A stretch of DNA of 64,000 nucleotides from Rhodococcus sp. (in: high G+C Gram-positive bacteria) (lineage in GTDB: Bacteria; Actinomycetota; Actinomycetes; Mycobacteriales; Mycobacteriaceae). The notes below the pieces were generated by a model. The model was not told the DNA's origin and did no database searches. It saw only the letters and a program-made list of their open reading frames with translations. Positions 9,611 through 17,410 of the stretch are shown piece after piece. Numbering within the stretch: the stretch's first letter is position 1; each line of letters starts with the position of its first letter. The stretch lies in NCBI GenBank assembly GCA_012514505.1, contig JAAZAD010000512.1, positions 1 to 64,000 on the forward strand, read 5' to 3'. Made by a program: the position numbers and the translations under genes.

Positions 9611-9616
9611 TAGGGT
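9611..9616 (+). promoter_or_regulatory. -10 hexamer TAGGGT for a leaderless AraC-family mRNA
   Basis: TAGGGT (TANNNT type) lies 7 nt before the in-frame GTG at 9624, the spacing expected when transcription starts at the start codon. It supports GTG 9624 over the GTG at 9615, which overlaps the hexamer. Confidence 0.5.
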
Positions 9617-9623
9617 GGATGGT

Positions 9624-10436
9624 GTGCAGGCCGAGCGCGGTATATCGGACGGCGTCAGCGCGGCGCCTACCCCTGGGCTGCGTGGGTTCGTGCACTCCTA
9701 CGACGGCTACCGGCTGATCGGGTTCGAACCAGGTGTTCATCTCGGATTGCCGTCGCCCTATCTCACTGTCGTGCTGACCCTGGACGGGCCGCTGACGGTC
9801 AATCGCGCGAGCGGAAGCGGAAGTTTCGAAACGTTGGCCGGTGGCATCTCCATGGCCGCCGTATCGCTTCCGCACAACGGTAATCAGCACGGAGTTCAGA
9901 TCTCACTGACTCCGCTGGGTGCGCGAACGCTCCTCGGGATGCCGACCGCCGAACTCGGTGATCAGGTGGTGGATCTGTACGACGTCATCGGATCCGACGC
10001 AACCGAACTGCACGAACGAATATCGGACGAACCGACGTGGTCGGGACGTTTCGCCATCTGCGACGAGGTGCTCGCTCGCCGCTCCGCCGACATCGAGGTC
10101 GAGCCCGATGTGCGCCGCGCGTGGGGACGGCTCGTTTCGGACGGAGCTGCCAGGGTCTCCGAGGTGGCGGAAGAGATCGGGTGGAGTCGGCGGCGCCTGG
10201 CGACCAGATTCTGGGCGGAATACGGTGTGTCGCCCAAGGACGCTGTGCGGCTCGGCCGGTTCCATGAGGCGCACCGGCTGCTTCGTCACCCGCGCATTCC
10301 GACGTTGGCCGATATCGCCGGTAGCTGCGGGTACTACGACCAGGCACATATGGCCAAGGATTGGCGTGACATGGCCGGTATGGCGCCGTCGGAGTGGAGG
10401 CGGTCGGACGCCCTCGCTGTCGCCCAGGATTCATAG
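9624..10436 (+). CDS. AraC-family transcriptional regulator
   Basis: DNA-binding regulator of 270 residues. The N-terminal two thirds is a sensor-like region (YRLIGFEPGVHLGLPSPYL), similar to regulators of the DUF6597 type. The C-terminal ~90 residues form the AraC double helix-turn-helix, including RVSEVAEEIGWSRRRLATRF and the second helix-turn-helix up to GYYDQAHMAKDWRDMAGMAPSEW. It lies 55 bp before a VOC-fold gene on the same strand; this AraC/VOC pairing is common and suggests it controls that gene. GTG 9624 was chosen from the -10 position. Confidence 0.9.
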   Translation: MQAERGISDGVSAAPTPGLRGFVHSYDGYRLIGFEPGVHLGLPSPYLTVVLTLDGPLTVNRASGSGSFETLAGGISMAAVSLPHNGNQHGVQISLTPLGARTLLGMPTAELGDQVVDLYDVIGSDATELHERISDEPTWSGRFAICDEVLARRSADIEVEPDVRRAWGRLVSDGAARVSEVAEEIGWSRRRLATRFWAEYGVSPKDAVRLGRFHEAHRLLRHPRIPTLADIAGSCGYYDQAHMAKDWRDMAGMAPSEWRRSDALAVAQDS

Positions 10437-10491
10437 GCCCCGGACCGATTTTTCCAAGACCCCGCCATAGTTGAGGCGGACAGTGGGACGT

Positions 10492-10887
10492 ATGAACACA
10501 ACGAATGCACACACTGTTGTCTGGCCCACCTTCACTTACGCGGATGCGCGTGGTGCGATCCGGTTCCTCGTCGACACCCTCGGATTCGTGGAGAAGGCGG
10601 TGTACGGGGAGGGGGATCGGGTCGATCACGCGGAACTCGCCTGGCCGGGTGGCGGCGCGATCATGCTCGGCTCGAAACGCCCGGACTCGGTGATCGGCGA
10701 CCTCCCCGCCGGTGTCGGCTCGGTCTATATCGTGATCGACAATCCAGACGAACTGTACGAACGGGTGGTGGCAGCAGGCGCCACCATCGCGCAGGGGCTA
10801 CGGGACGAGGATTACGGATCGCGGGGCTTCACCTGTCGTGATCCCGAAGGTGTGTTCTGGAACTTCGGGACGTACCCGGGCGCCTGA
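10492..10887 (+). CDS. VOC-fold (glyoxalase/bleomycin-resistance superfamily) protein
   Basis: Small 131-residue protein with the paired beta-alpha-beta-beta-beta modules of the vicinal-oxygen-chelate fold: FTYADARGAIRFLVDTLGF in module 1 and GSVYIVIDNPDELYERVVAAG then RGFTCRDPEGVFWNFG in module 2. Metal-ligand positions look incomplete, so it may bind or sequester a ligand rather than act as a metalloenzyme. ATG 10492 is preferred to the TTG at 10471. It probably forms a unit with the AraC regulator upstream. Confidence 0.8.
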   Translation: MNTTNAHTVVWPTFTYADARGAIRFLVDTLGFVEKAVYGEGDRVDHAELAWPGGGAIMLGSKRPDSVIGDLPAGVGSVYIVIDNPDELYERVVAAGATIAQGLRDEDYGSRGFTCRDPEGVFWNFGTYPGA

Positions 10888-10890
10888 AGT

Positions 10891-10923
10891 CTCAGGTCCA
10901 CCCAGATCTCAGGCCACCCAGTG
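10891..10923. repeat. Short imperfect tandem duplication between converging stops
   Basis: CTCAGGTCCACCCAGAT is followed directly by CTCAGGCCACCCAGTG; the two differ by one substitution, one indel and the last bases. The second copy contains the stop codon of the leftward hydroquinone-reductase-like gene, so the 3' end of that gene looks duplicated outward. Confidence 0.65.
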
Positions 10924-11955
10924 CGATGTGGGGACGACCTCGTCCGGCTTCGGAGGCTGCGGCGGCGTGCCTGCTCCGAACGGGTGCCCGCCGAGCTTCT
11001 CTCGTCCGTGGGGTTCGAGCCAGTTCTTCAGATCCGGCCCCTTGGGGATGATCCCGGTGGGATTCACGTCGCGGTGGACCACGTAGTAGTGGGCCTTGAT
11101 GTGCGTGAAATCGATGGTGTCGCCGAACCCCGGCGTCTGGAACAGGTCGCGCGCGTACGCCCACAGCACCGGCATCTCGGAGAGCTTGCTGCGGTTGCAC
11201 TTGAAGTGACCGTGATAGACGGCATCGAACCGTGCGAGGGTCGTGAACAGTCGTACGTCGGCCTCGGTGATGGTGTCGCCCACCAGGAATCGCTGCGTGG
11301 CCAGGCGCTCGGTCAACCAGTCGAGACGCGAGAACAGGCGATCGTAGGCCTTGTCGTACGACTCCTGTGATCCGGCGAAACCACAGCGGTACACGCCGTT
11401 GTTGACGTCACGGAACACCAGATCGGCAACCTCGTCGATCTCTCCGCGACGATCTTCCGGATAGAGGTCGGGGGCGCCGTCGCGGTGATACTGCTTCCAC
11501 TCCGTCGACAGGTCCAACGTCATCTGCGGATAGTTGTTCGTGACGACCTGTCCAGTGGGGACGTCGACGATCGCGGGAACCGTGATACCCCGCGGGTACT
11601 CCGGGTCTCGGGCGAAGTAGGCATCCTGGATGCGCGGGATCTTCAGGACCGGATCGACCCCACCCGGATCCAGATCGAAGGTCCAGCTCCGCTGGTCGTG
11701 GGTGGGGCCGCAAACACCCATCGACAGAACGTCTTCGAGACCGAGCAGGCGGCGGACGATGATTGCTCGGTTGGCCCAGGGGCATGCGCGTGCCACGACG
11801 AGGCGATAGCGGTTCGGCTCGACCGAGTAGCCGTCACGGCCGTCTGCGGTGATCCGGGTTTCGATGTAGTTCGTGTCCCTCTTGAACTCCGCGCCGGGCT
11901 CGACGTAGGTGCCTTGCTGGGTGGAATCGCCATCCTGGGGAGCGGTGTCGGTCAT
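10909..11955 (-). CDS. Glutathionyl-hydroquinone-reductase-like (Xi-class GST/ECM4/YqjG) protein
   Basis: The 348-residue product has the thioredoxin-fold N-domain with active-site RACPWANR (Cys at about residue 58) and the all-helical GST C-domain (TEADVRLFTTLARFDAVYHGHFKCN), both diagnostic of the Xi-class enzymes that reductively remove a thiol from quinone conjugates. Actinobacteria of this type make mycothiol rather than glutathione, so the natural thiol is probably mycothiol; that is inference. The ATG at 11955 has GGAG about 10 nt upstream. Convergent with the VOC gene. Confidence 0.88.
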   Translation of the reverse strand: MTDTAPQDGDSTQQGTYVEPGAEFKRDTNYIETRITADGRDGYSVEPNRYRLVVARACPWANRAIIVRRLLGLEDVLSMGVCGPTHDQRSWTFDLDPGGVDPVLKIPRIQDAYFARDPEYPRGITVPAIVDVPTGQVVTNNYPQMTLDLSTEWKQYHRDGAPDLYPEDRRGEIDEVADLVFRDVNNGVYRCGFAGSQESYDKAYDRLFSRLDWLTERLATQRFLVGDTITEADVRLFTTLARFDAVYHGHFKCNRSKLSEMPVLWAYARDLFQTPGFGDTIDFTHIKAHYYVVHRDVNPTGIIPKGPDLKNWLEPHGREKLGGHPFGAGTPPQPPKPDEVVPTSHWVA

Positions 11956-11997
11956 GGTCCATCATCTCCGTCTGCCGTCGGCCGTCTGGCAGGGAGC

Positions 11998-12711
11998 CTA
12001 CTCCGTATGTGGTTGAACGTTCACGGACGTATGGATTCCGGTTTCGCTGTAGCCGAGGCTGCGCGCCAGGGCGCGAGCCGCGAAATTGTCTCGGTGCACG
12101 CGGAATTGGGGAACGAGACCGCTGTCGAGGGCGTCCTCCGTGGCGATGCGGCCGATGATGGATGCGAAGCCCTTGCGACGCTGATCGGGTGCCGTCAGCA
12201 CGCCGACATCGGCTACGAACCCCTCGAATTCGGAGTATCCCGCTGTGGCAATCGGTGTCTCGTCGTCTGTGAGGAGGGTGAACACCGTCTCGCGGTGGCC
12301 CAGTGCGGATTCGGTGACATCGTCGGGAGGGCACAGGCCTGCGAGGGTGCGGGAATGAGCCGGGTCGCTCGACACCAGCGGCTGTTCGTCGTCGGGATGG
12401 GGAGACGACTCGGTGTAGTCGGAGGTGAACAGCAGTACCTCGGAGCCCGTGCACCGAGCGGACGGGTCATTGGTGAGGGTGAGGAGTGCCGCGGGGTCGG
12501 CGAGGTCCTCGAGATTTTCGTCATCGACCGTCTCGATCAACTCTGCCGGCCCGATGAGAGTGCAGACGTCGCCGAGACGAAGGAACGAGAGGATGCGCCT
12601 TGCCGGGGCGGGGTTCGCGGCCCGCACGCCCGAGGTCGTCAGCGCGTCGTCGTCGAGTCCGAGGGCGCGTGCCCAGGCGAGGCGCGCGATGGCGAGTTGG
12701 TGCGGTTCCAT
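11998..12711 (-). CDS. GNAT-family N-acetyltransferase
   Basis: The C-terminal half carries the acetyl-CoA-binding motif A, VGVLTAPDQRRKGFASII, and the following helix/strand (RDNFAARALARSLGYSETG). The N-terminal ~110 residues are an accessory region often seen in actinobacterial GNATs. Substrate is unknown. ATG 12711 (MEPHQLAIARL) is preferred: TACCGT lies 6 nt upstream of it, pointing to a leaderless transcript. The ORF track's longer start overlaps the PadR promoter. Confidence 0.8.
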   Translation of the reverse strand: MEPHQLAIARLAWARALGLDDDALTTSGVRAANPAPARRILSFLRLGDVCTLIGPAELIETVDDENLEDLADPAALLTLTNDPSARCTGSEVLLFTSDYTESSPHPDDEQPLVSSDPAHSRTLAGLCPPDDVTESALGHRETVFTLLTDDETPIATAGYSEFEGFVADVGVLTAPDQRRKGFASIIGRIATEDALDSGLVPQFRVHRDNFAARALARSLGYSETGIHTSVNVQPHTE

Positions 12712-12717
12712 GCATCC

Positions 12718-12723
12718 ACGGTA
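12718..12723 (-). promoter_or_regulatory. -10 hexamer TACCGT for leaderless GNAT mRNA
   Basis: On the minus strand TACCGT is followed by 6 nt and then the ATG at 12711. Confidence 0.45.
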
Positions 12724-12764
12724 ACGACGGCGTTCACGGTATCGACGAGGCGAGGTGATCCGCA

Positions 12765-12793
12765 TTGCCGGGCCAGCCGCACGAGCGTATAGT
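12765..12793 (+). promoter_or_regulatory. Promoter of the padR-MFS operon
   Basis: A -35-like TTGCCG (12765-12770) and a -10 TATAGT (12788-12793) are separated by exactly 17 bp. The -10 is overlapped by the operator dyad described next. Confidence 0.6.
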
Positions 12794-12806
12794 CCGACTG
12801 GACTAT
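12789..12806. promoter_or_regulatory. PadR operator: ATAGTCC-N4-GGACTAT perfect dyad
   Basis: Two perfect 7-bp arms with a 4-bp spacer cover the -10 element and likely start site of padR, ending 30 bp before its ATG. The position fits autorepression of padR and the coupled efflux gene. Confidence 0.7.
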
Positions 12807-12836
12807 TTCGGATGGAATAGCCGTTCAGGAGGTGGG

Positions 12837-13511
12837 ATGAGCACTGGGACCGATGGGGGAGCGGCAGCTCTGACTCCGCTGGCTCTGACGGTCCTCGGAC
12901 TGCTCGGTGAACGCCCTATGCATCCGTACGAGATGTATCAACTGGCCCAGTTCCGGCGTGGTGATCGTCTCGTGAAGATTCGGCGCGGTTCGCTCTATCA
13001 CGCGGTCGACAGGCTCGAGCGAGATGCATTCGTGCGGATCGTCGGGACGGATCGCGACGGGAAGCGCCCCGAGCGCACCACATACGACATCACCGAAGCG
13101 GGCCGAGACGCACTCGAGGCCGCGCTCCGCGAGATGCTCCGGTCACCGATCAACGAGTACCCGCGATTCCCTGTTGCCTTGGCCGAAGCGCACAACCTTC
13201 CGGTCGACGTCGTCGTCGGATTGTTGCGCCGGCGCATCGACGCATTGACCGCCGAGATCGAGGCGGTGTCCGAGACGTGGAAACTCGCGGACGAGGCGAA
13301 CCTGCCCCGAATCTTCAGGTTCGGCGACGAGTACCTGCAGGTTCTCGCACGCGCAGAGCGTGACTGGCTCATGGACCTGACCGAAGAGTTGGCGTCGGGG
13401 AAAACTCCCTGGCTATCTCCCGAACTTGTCGACAAAATAGCGGAATCGGTTCGCTTCAGGGGTGAACACGAGAGCAACCGATCCGTCACGCGAGCAGGGG
13501 GCACCACATGA
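12837..13511 (+). CDS. PadR-family transcriptional repressor
   Basis: 224 residues with the N-terminal winged helix of PadR proteins (LTVLGLLGERPMHPYEMYQL, then KIRRGSLYHAVDRLERDAFV) and a C-terminal helical dimerisation region (RRRIDALTAEIEAVSETWK). The start has AGGAGGTGGG directly upstream, so ATG 12837 is secure. The gene overlaps the MFS transporter by 4 bp (ATGA), and a perfect dyad covers its promoter; together these suggest a drug-responsive repressor of the efflux pump. Confidence 0.92.
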   Translation: MSTGTDGGAAALTPLALTVLGLLGERPMHPYEMYQLAQFRRGDRLVKIRRGSLYHAVDRLERDAFVRIVGTDRDGKRPERTTYDITEAGRDALEAALREMLRSPINEYPRFPVALAEAHNLPVDVVVGLLRRRIDALTAEIEAVSETWKLADEANLPRIFRFGDEYLQVLARAERDWLMDLTEELASGKTPWLSPELVDKIAESVRFRGEHESNRSVTRAGGTT

Positions 13512-15058
13512 CAACCAGCAGTGCGCAATCGGAACAGATGACCGAACGCAATCCGTGGCCGGCATTGTGGGCGCTGGTCATCGGATTCTTCATGATCCTC
13601 GTGGACAGCACGATCGTCGCCGTGGCCAATCCGGCGATCATGTCGGACCTGCAGACCGACATCAACAGTGTCGTGTGGGTGACGAGCGCATACCTTCTCG
13701 CTTACGCCGTGCCGTTGCTCGTCACGGGCAGGCTCGGTGACCGCTTCGGCCCGAAGAACGTCTACCTGATCGGACTGGTGCTCTTCACCGGCGCATCGTT
13801 GTGGTGCGGTCTGTCCGGGACGGTCACCATGCTGATCGTCGCCAGAGTGTTCCAGGGCTTCGGTGCGGCATTGATGACTCCGCACACCATGGCGGTCATC
13901 ACCCGCACGTTCCCGCCCGACCGTCGCGGTACGGCGATGGGCCTGTGGGGTGCGGTGGCCGGTGTCGCGACCCTGGTCGGACCGCTGGCCGGCGGTCTTC
14001 TCGTGGACAGCCTCGGATGGGAATGGATCTTCATCGTCAACGTCCCCGTCGGTGTGATCGCCTTCGTCATGGCCTGGCGGCTGGTCCCGGCACTGCCCAC
14101 GAACTCTCACAAATTCGATATTCCGGGTGTGATCCTGAGCGCCGCGGGCATGTTCTTCCTGGTGTTCGGAATCCAGGAGGGAAGTACCTACGACTGGTCG
14201 GGTCTCGTCCTGGCATCGATCGCGGCCGGACTGGTGATCCTCGGTGTATTCGTCTGGTACCAGTCGTGGAACCGAAACGAACCGTTGGTGCCCTTGAGTC
14301 TGTTCTCGGACCGCAACTTCTCACTTGCGAACCTGGCGATCATGTCGATGGGCTTCGCGATCACCGCGATGGTTCTGCCGCTGATGTTCTACACGCAGGC
14401 CGTGCGGGGTATGTCGCCCACCACGTCGGCGTTGCTGCTCATTCCGATGGCGGTCCTGACCGGTGTGTTCGCGCCCTTCGTCGGCAGGCTGGTCGACCGC
14501 ACCCACCCGCGGTACATCGCCGGAACGGGCTTCCTGCTTTTCGCGATTGCATTGGGCTGGCTGGCGACGGTGATGACCCCGCAGGCGCAGGTGTGGGAAC
14601 TCTTGTTGCCCATCGGACTGATCGGCTTTGCCAACGCCTGTATCTGGTCTCCGCTGGCCGCCACCGCCACGCACAACCTCGAGCCACAGAAGGCGGGTGC
14701 GGGCGCCGGTGTCTACAACACCACTCGTCAGGCTGGTGCCGTCCTGGGCAGTGCCGCGATGGGAGCTCTCATCACGGCGCGACTGGCGGCCGGTGGCGTC
14801 GATGGCGGCGGCGAGGAATCGACGATCAGGCAGCTCCCGGAGTTCGTGCGTGAACCGTTCAGTACCGCCATGTCCGAATCCATGTGGTTGCCGGCAGCGG
14901 TGTTGGTCGTCGGGTTCGTCTGTGCGGTGTGCTTTGCCCGGCCGGTCCGGGCGACTCACCCGGCTAGGACCGACCCGAATCAGGCAGCCGACCCGAATCA
15001 GGAAGCCGACCCGGATCAGGAAGCCGATACGAATCAGGAAAGAGCACTGCAGGATTGA
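13508..15058 (+). CDS. MFS drug exporter, DHA2/EmrB-QacA type (14 TM)
   Basis: Proton-driven multidrug efflux permease of 516 residues. Motif A is VTGRLGDRFGPKNVYLIG. The antiporter motif C region is AVAGVATLVGPLAGGLLVD, followed by GWEWIFIVNVPVG. Hydrophobicity suggests fourteen helices. Translationally coupled to padR. The C-terminal ~30 residues are a hydrophilic six-residue repeat (DPNQEA, DPDQEA, DTNQER) encoded by an 18-bp tandem array that also encodes the end of the converging oxidase gene. The tail is not part of the transporter fold. Confidence 0.92.
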   Translation: MTTSSAQSEQMTERNPWPALWALVIGFFMILVDSTIVAVANPAIMSDLQTDINSVVWVTSAYLLAYAVPLLVTGRLGDRFGPKNVYLIGLVLFTGASLWCGLSGTVTMLIVARVFQGFGAALMTPHTMAVITRTFPPDRRGTAMGLWGAVAGVATLVGPLAGGLLVDSLGWEWIFIVNVPVGVIAFVMAWRLVPALPTNSHKFDIPGVILSAAGMFFLVFGIQEGSTYDWSGLVLASIAAGLVILGVFVWYQSWNRNEPLVPLSLFSDRNFSLANLAIMSMGFAITAMVLPLMFYTQAVRGMSPTTSALLLIPMAVLTGVFAPFVGRLVDRTHPRYIAGTGFLLFAIALGWLATVMTPQAQVWELLLPIGLIGFANACIWSPLAATATHNLEPQKAGAGAGVYNTTRQAGAVLGSAAMGALITARLAAGGVDGGGEESTIRQLPEFVREPFSTAMSESMWLPAAVLVVGFVCAVCFARPVRATHPARTDPNQAADPNQEADPDQEADTNQERALQD

Positions 15059-16397
15059 GGAAGTTCTCGGGGTCGAAGGCACGCTTGAGCGTCCACATCG
15101 CCGCGATGTCCGCGCGCGTCAACGAGAGATCGAGATAGTTTCGTTTGAGCGTGCCCACCCCGTGTTCGGAACTGACGTTCCCGCGGTGCTTCCGCACGAG
15201 ATCGAGGATCGCCGGGTAGAGGGCTGCGTCGTCGGGGCAGCGCAACACGTTGAAATGGATGTTGCCTTCGGCGAGGTGGCCGAAGAGGACGGGGATCGCG
15301 TCGGGGACGAGGTCGTTCACCACCGCCACCGCTTCGTGGGTGAAGTCGGCCAAGGTGTCAGGCGGTAGTGCTGCATCGAACTTGACGGGCGGCCCGAACA
15401 GTCCGACGAGGTCCGCGAACACTTCTCGGGCTGCCCAGACACGCTGACGTCCGGCCGTGTCGATACCGACGGCAGGTTCTCCGCGAACAGCGCACTGCGA
15501 CAGTGCGGCTGCCAGTTCATCGGTGCGATCGTGGTTGCCGGAGAACTCCACCAGGACGTACCACGGGTGCCCGGTGGGCACCTCGGCGCCGAGGTGATCG
15601 CGAGCGAGTTGTAAACCTCGGCCGTCGATCAGCTCGAGTGCGTCCACTCCGTCCGAGGCCAGCACGGTGCGGCCGGCCGCGATCGCGTCCTCGAGAGATC
15701 CGAATCCGGCCAGGGCACACACCCGACGCGGGGGTTCGGGCCGTAGTCGCAGGTCGACGGCCGTCACGACACCCAGGGTGCCTTCACTGCCGCTCCACAG
15801 CGACAGCAGGTCGTATCCGGTGTTGTCCGCACGCACCTGCGGGTGACGCCGAACGATCGTGCCGTTCGGAAGGACGACCTCGAGTCCAGTCACTTGGGCG
15901 GACATGTTGCCGTAGCGCACCGTGTGGAGACCGCCGGCGTTTGTCGCCACCATCCCCCCGACGGTCGCCGAATCGCGGGAGGCGATGTCGACTCCGAACA
16001 GCAACCCGGCATCGGTCGCGAGTTCGTGCAGACGTGCGAGGGTGACACCCGCACCAACGGTTACCCGCAGTTCGTCGCGGTCCACCTCGCCGATGTCGAC
16101 GAGACGGTCTGTGGACAGGAGGATGTCGTCGTGCTCGGGCACGGTTCCTGCCACGAGACCCGTACGTCCGCCCTGAATCGTGACCTTGACGCCGCGCTCA
16201 CGGCAGACTGTCAAGATCGCCGATACCTCGGCCGCATCGGCGGGCCGCACGCGTGCGCTCGCCCGGCCGGACCAACGGCCGGTGTGGTCGGTCGCAAGAG
16301 ATGCCAGGACGTCCGGATCAGTGATCACATGACCTTCGCCGACGACGGCGACCAGCGCGTCGTAGACGTCTGGCGCGCAGGTGCCGTCGTTGGTCAT
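14964..16397 (-). CDS. FAD-linked D-2-hydroxyacid oxidase/dehydrogenase (GlcD/D-lactate dehydrogenase-like)
   Basis: VAO-fold flavoprotein of 477 residues oxidising a 2-hydroxyacid (glycolate, D-lactate or similar). The PP-loop and FAD site are VTIQGGRTGLVAGTVPEHDD and GGMVATNAGGLHTVRYGN. The C-terminal substrate/metal region has LFGHLAEGNIHFNVLR and SSEHGVGTLKRNYL. The family normally ends near FLNPAVLFP; here it continues for about 17 residues as LPDPGR/LPDSGR repeats, encoded by the array inside the MFS gene, giving a 95-bp antisense overlap. ATG 16397 is chosen: TACGAT lies 7 nt upstream (leaderless). Confidence 0.88.
   Translation of the reverse strand: MTNDGTCAPDVYDALVAVVGEGHVITDPDVLASLATDHTGRWSGRASARVRPADAAEVSAILTVCRERGVKVTIQGGRTGLVAGTVPEHDDILLSTDRLVDIGEVDRDELRVTVGAGVTLARLHELATDAGLLFGVDIASRDSATVGGMVATNAGGLHTVRYGNMSAQVTGLEVVLPNGTIVRRHPQVRADNTGYDLLSLWSGSEGTLGVVTAVDLRLRPEPPRRVCALAGFGSLEDAIAAGRTVLASDGVDALELIDGRGLQLARDHLGAEVPTGHPWYVLVEFSGNHDRTDELAAALSQCAVRGEPAVGIDTAGRQRVWAAREVFADLVGLFGPPVKFDAALPPDTLADFTHEAVAVVNDLVPDAIPVLFGHLAEGNIHFNVLRCPDDAALYPAILDLVRKHRGNVSSEHGVGTLKRNYLDLSLTRADIAAMWTLKRAFDPENFLNPAVLFPDSYRLPDPGRLPDSGRLPDSGRS
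14972..15043. repeat. 18-bp tandem array (4 copies) coding on both strands
   Basis: Four head-to-tail 18-bp copies (unit GACCCGAATCAGGAAGCC; the second copy matches it exactly, the others carry a few changes). On the plus strand they encode DPNQEA-type repeats ending the MFS protein; on the minus strand LPDSGR-type repeats ending the FAD oxidase. The length is a multiple of 3, so both frames stay open. Confidence 0.95.
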
Positions 16398-16404
16398 AGT
16401 CCCG

Positions 16405-16410
16405 ATCGTA
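16405..16410 (-). promoter_or_regulatory. -10 hexamer TACGAT for leaderless FAD-oxidase mRNA
   Basis: On the minus strand TACGAT is followed by 7 nt and the ATG at 16397. Confidence 0.45.
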
Positions 16411-16438
16411 AGCCCGCATCGTGTGGCACTCTTCAACC

Positions 16439-17254
16439 ATGGACGAGCCCAGCACGAGTAAGCCTTCCGGTCAGCCCACCCGTCTCGAGCGGACCACGAC
16501 CGACGCAGGCGCAGAGGTGGCGATCCTGACGTTCGCGCACGGTCCGCTCAACCTGTTCGACGCCGACATGTTCGCCTCCGTTCAGGCGCGAATTGCCGAG
16601 CTGACCGCGCACCCACCCCGTGCGGTGCTCTTGCGGGCCGAGGGCAAGGTCGTGTCCGCGGGCGTCGATGTCAACGTGTTCGCCGGCCTGAATGCGGAGC
16701 AGGGCACCCAGTTGTGGGAGGAACTCTTCGCCGAGGTATGCCACCGGATCGAAGCCCTGCCCTGCCCGGTGGTGTATTCCGCACACGGGCTCACCCTCAC
16801 CGCCGCATTCGAGATTGCCCTGTCGTGCGACATCATCCTGGCGGCCCCCAAAGCGAAGTTCGGTCTGGTCGAAACGGTGGTCGGGCTGACGCCGTCGATG
16901 GGCGGGCCGCAGCGACTCGCCGAGCGGGCAGGTTCGGGGCGGGCGCGCGAGTTGGTGATGACCGGGGATCTCTACGACGCTGCCACGATGCACTCCTGGG
17001 GTGTGGTCAATGCCGTGCACGACGACGTGGATGCCGCCGCACGTGCCCTCGCCGACCGGTTGGCAGACGGCCCGACGAAGGCGCACGCCTCAACCAAAAC
17101 GATCGTGGAGGCGTGGCGATCCGGAGGTGTAGCGCATGCCGATTCCGTGACCCCGACCGTATCCGGGGACCTGTTCGAGACGGAAGATCTCAAAGGAGCG
17201 GTTCGCAGCTTCCTCGATGTCGGACCGGGCAAGGCAACGTACACAGGCAAATGA
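16439..17254 (+). CDS. Enoyl-CoA hydratase/isomerase-family protein
   Basis: Crotonase-fold protein of 271 residues, probably acting on an acyl-CoA in beta-oxidation or a related pathway. Seen: the oxyanion-hole strand GKVVSAGVDVNVFAGL, CPVVYSAHGLTLTAAFEIALSCDIILAAPKA and FGLVETVVGLTPSMGGPQRL. The usual catalytic Glu positions are partly retained (the second in LVETVVG), but the first is replaced in the LTAAFEIAL segment, so the exact reaction is open. ATG 16439 was chosen. Its last codons and stop lie in a 17-bp tandem repeat. Divergent from the FAD oxidase with only 41 bp between starts. Confidence 0.82.
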   Translation: MDEPSTSKPSGQPTRLERTTTDAGAEVAILTFAHGPLNLFDADMFASVQARIAELTAHPPRAVLLRAEGKVVSAGVDVNVFAGLNAEQGTQLWEELFAEVCHRIEALPCPVVYSAHGLTLTAAFEIALSCDIILAAPKAKFGLVETVVGLTPSMGGPQRLAERAGSGRARELVMTGDLYDAATMHSWGVVNAVHDDVDAAARALADRLADGPTKAHASTKTIVEAWRSGGVAHADSVTPTVSGDLFETEDLKGAVRSFLDVGPGKATYTGK

Positions 17255-17306
17255 GGTACACAGGCAAGTGAGGTACGCAGGCAGGTGACCTACACAGGCA
17301 GGTCGA
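17239..17306. repeat. 17-bp tandem array (4 copies) across a stop codon
   Basis: Four 17-bp copies (first: GTACACAGGCAAATGAG) run head-to-tail from the last codons of the enoyl-CoA hydratase gene into the downstream spacer. The first copy supplies the C-terminal TGK and the TGA; the others repeat that gene end outside the reading frame. Confidence 0.95.
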
Positions 17307-17410
17307 GTGATCTGTCCGGATCGGTTCAGCGCCGCACTGTGCCCGGAGTGAGACGAATTGTGACCTGCGTCATATAGTCTTCGGTACTCATCGTGTGTGC
17401 GGAGGTGCGG

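Noticed and set aside
14972-15043. Possible CRISPR-like array
   Set aside because: Units are only 18 bp, directly adjacent with no spacers, and lie inside coding sequence; the same reasoning applies to the 17-bp array at 17239 and the 24-bp array at 33061.
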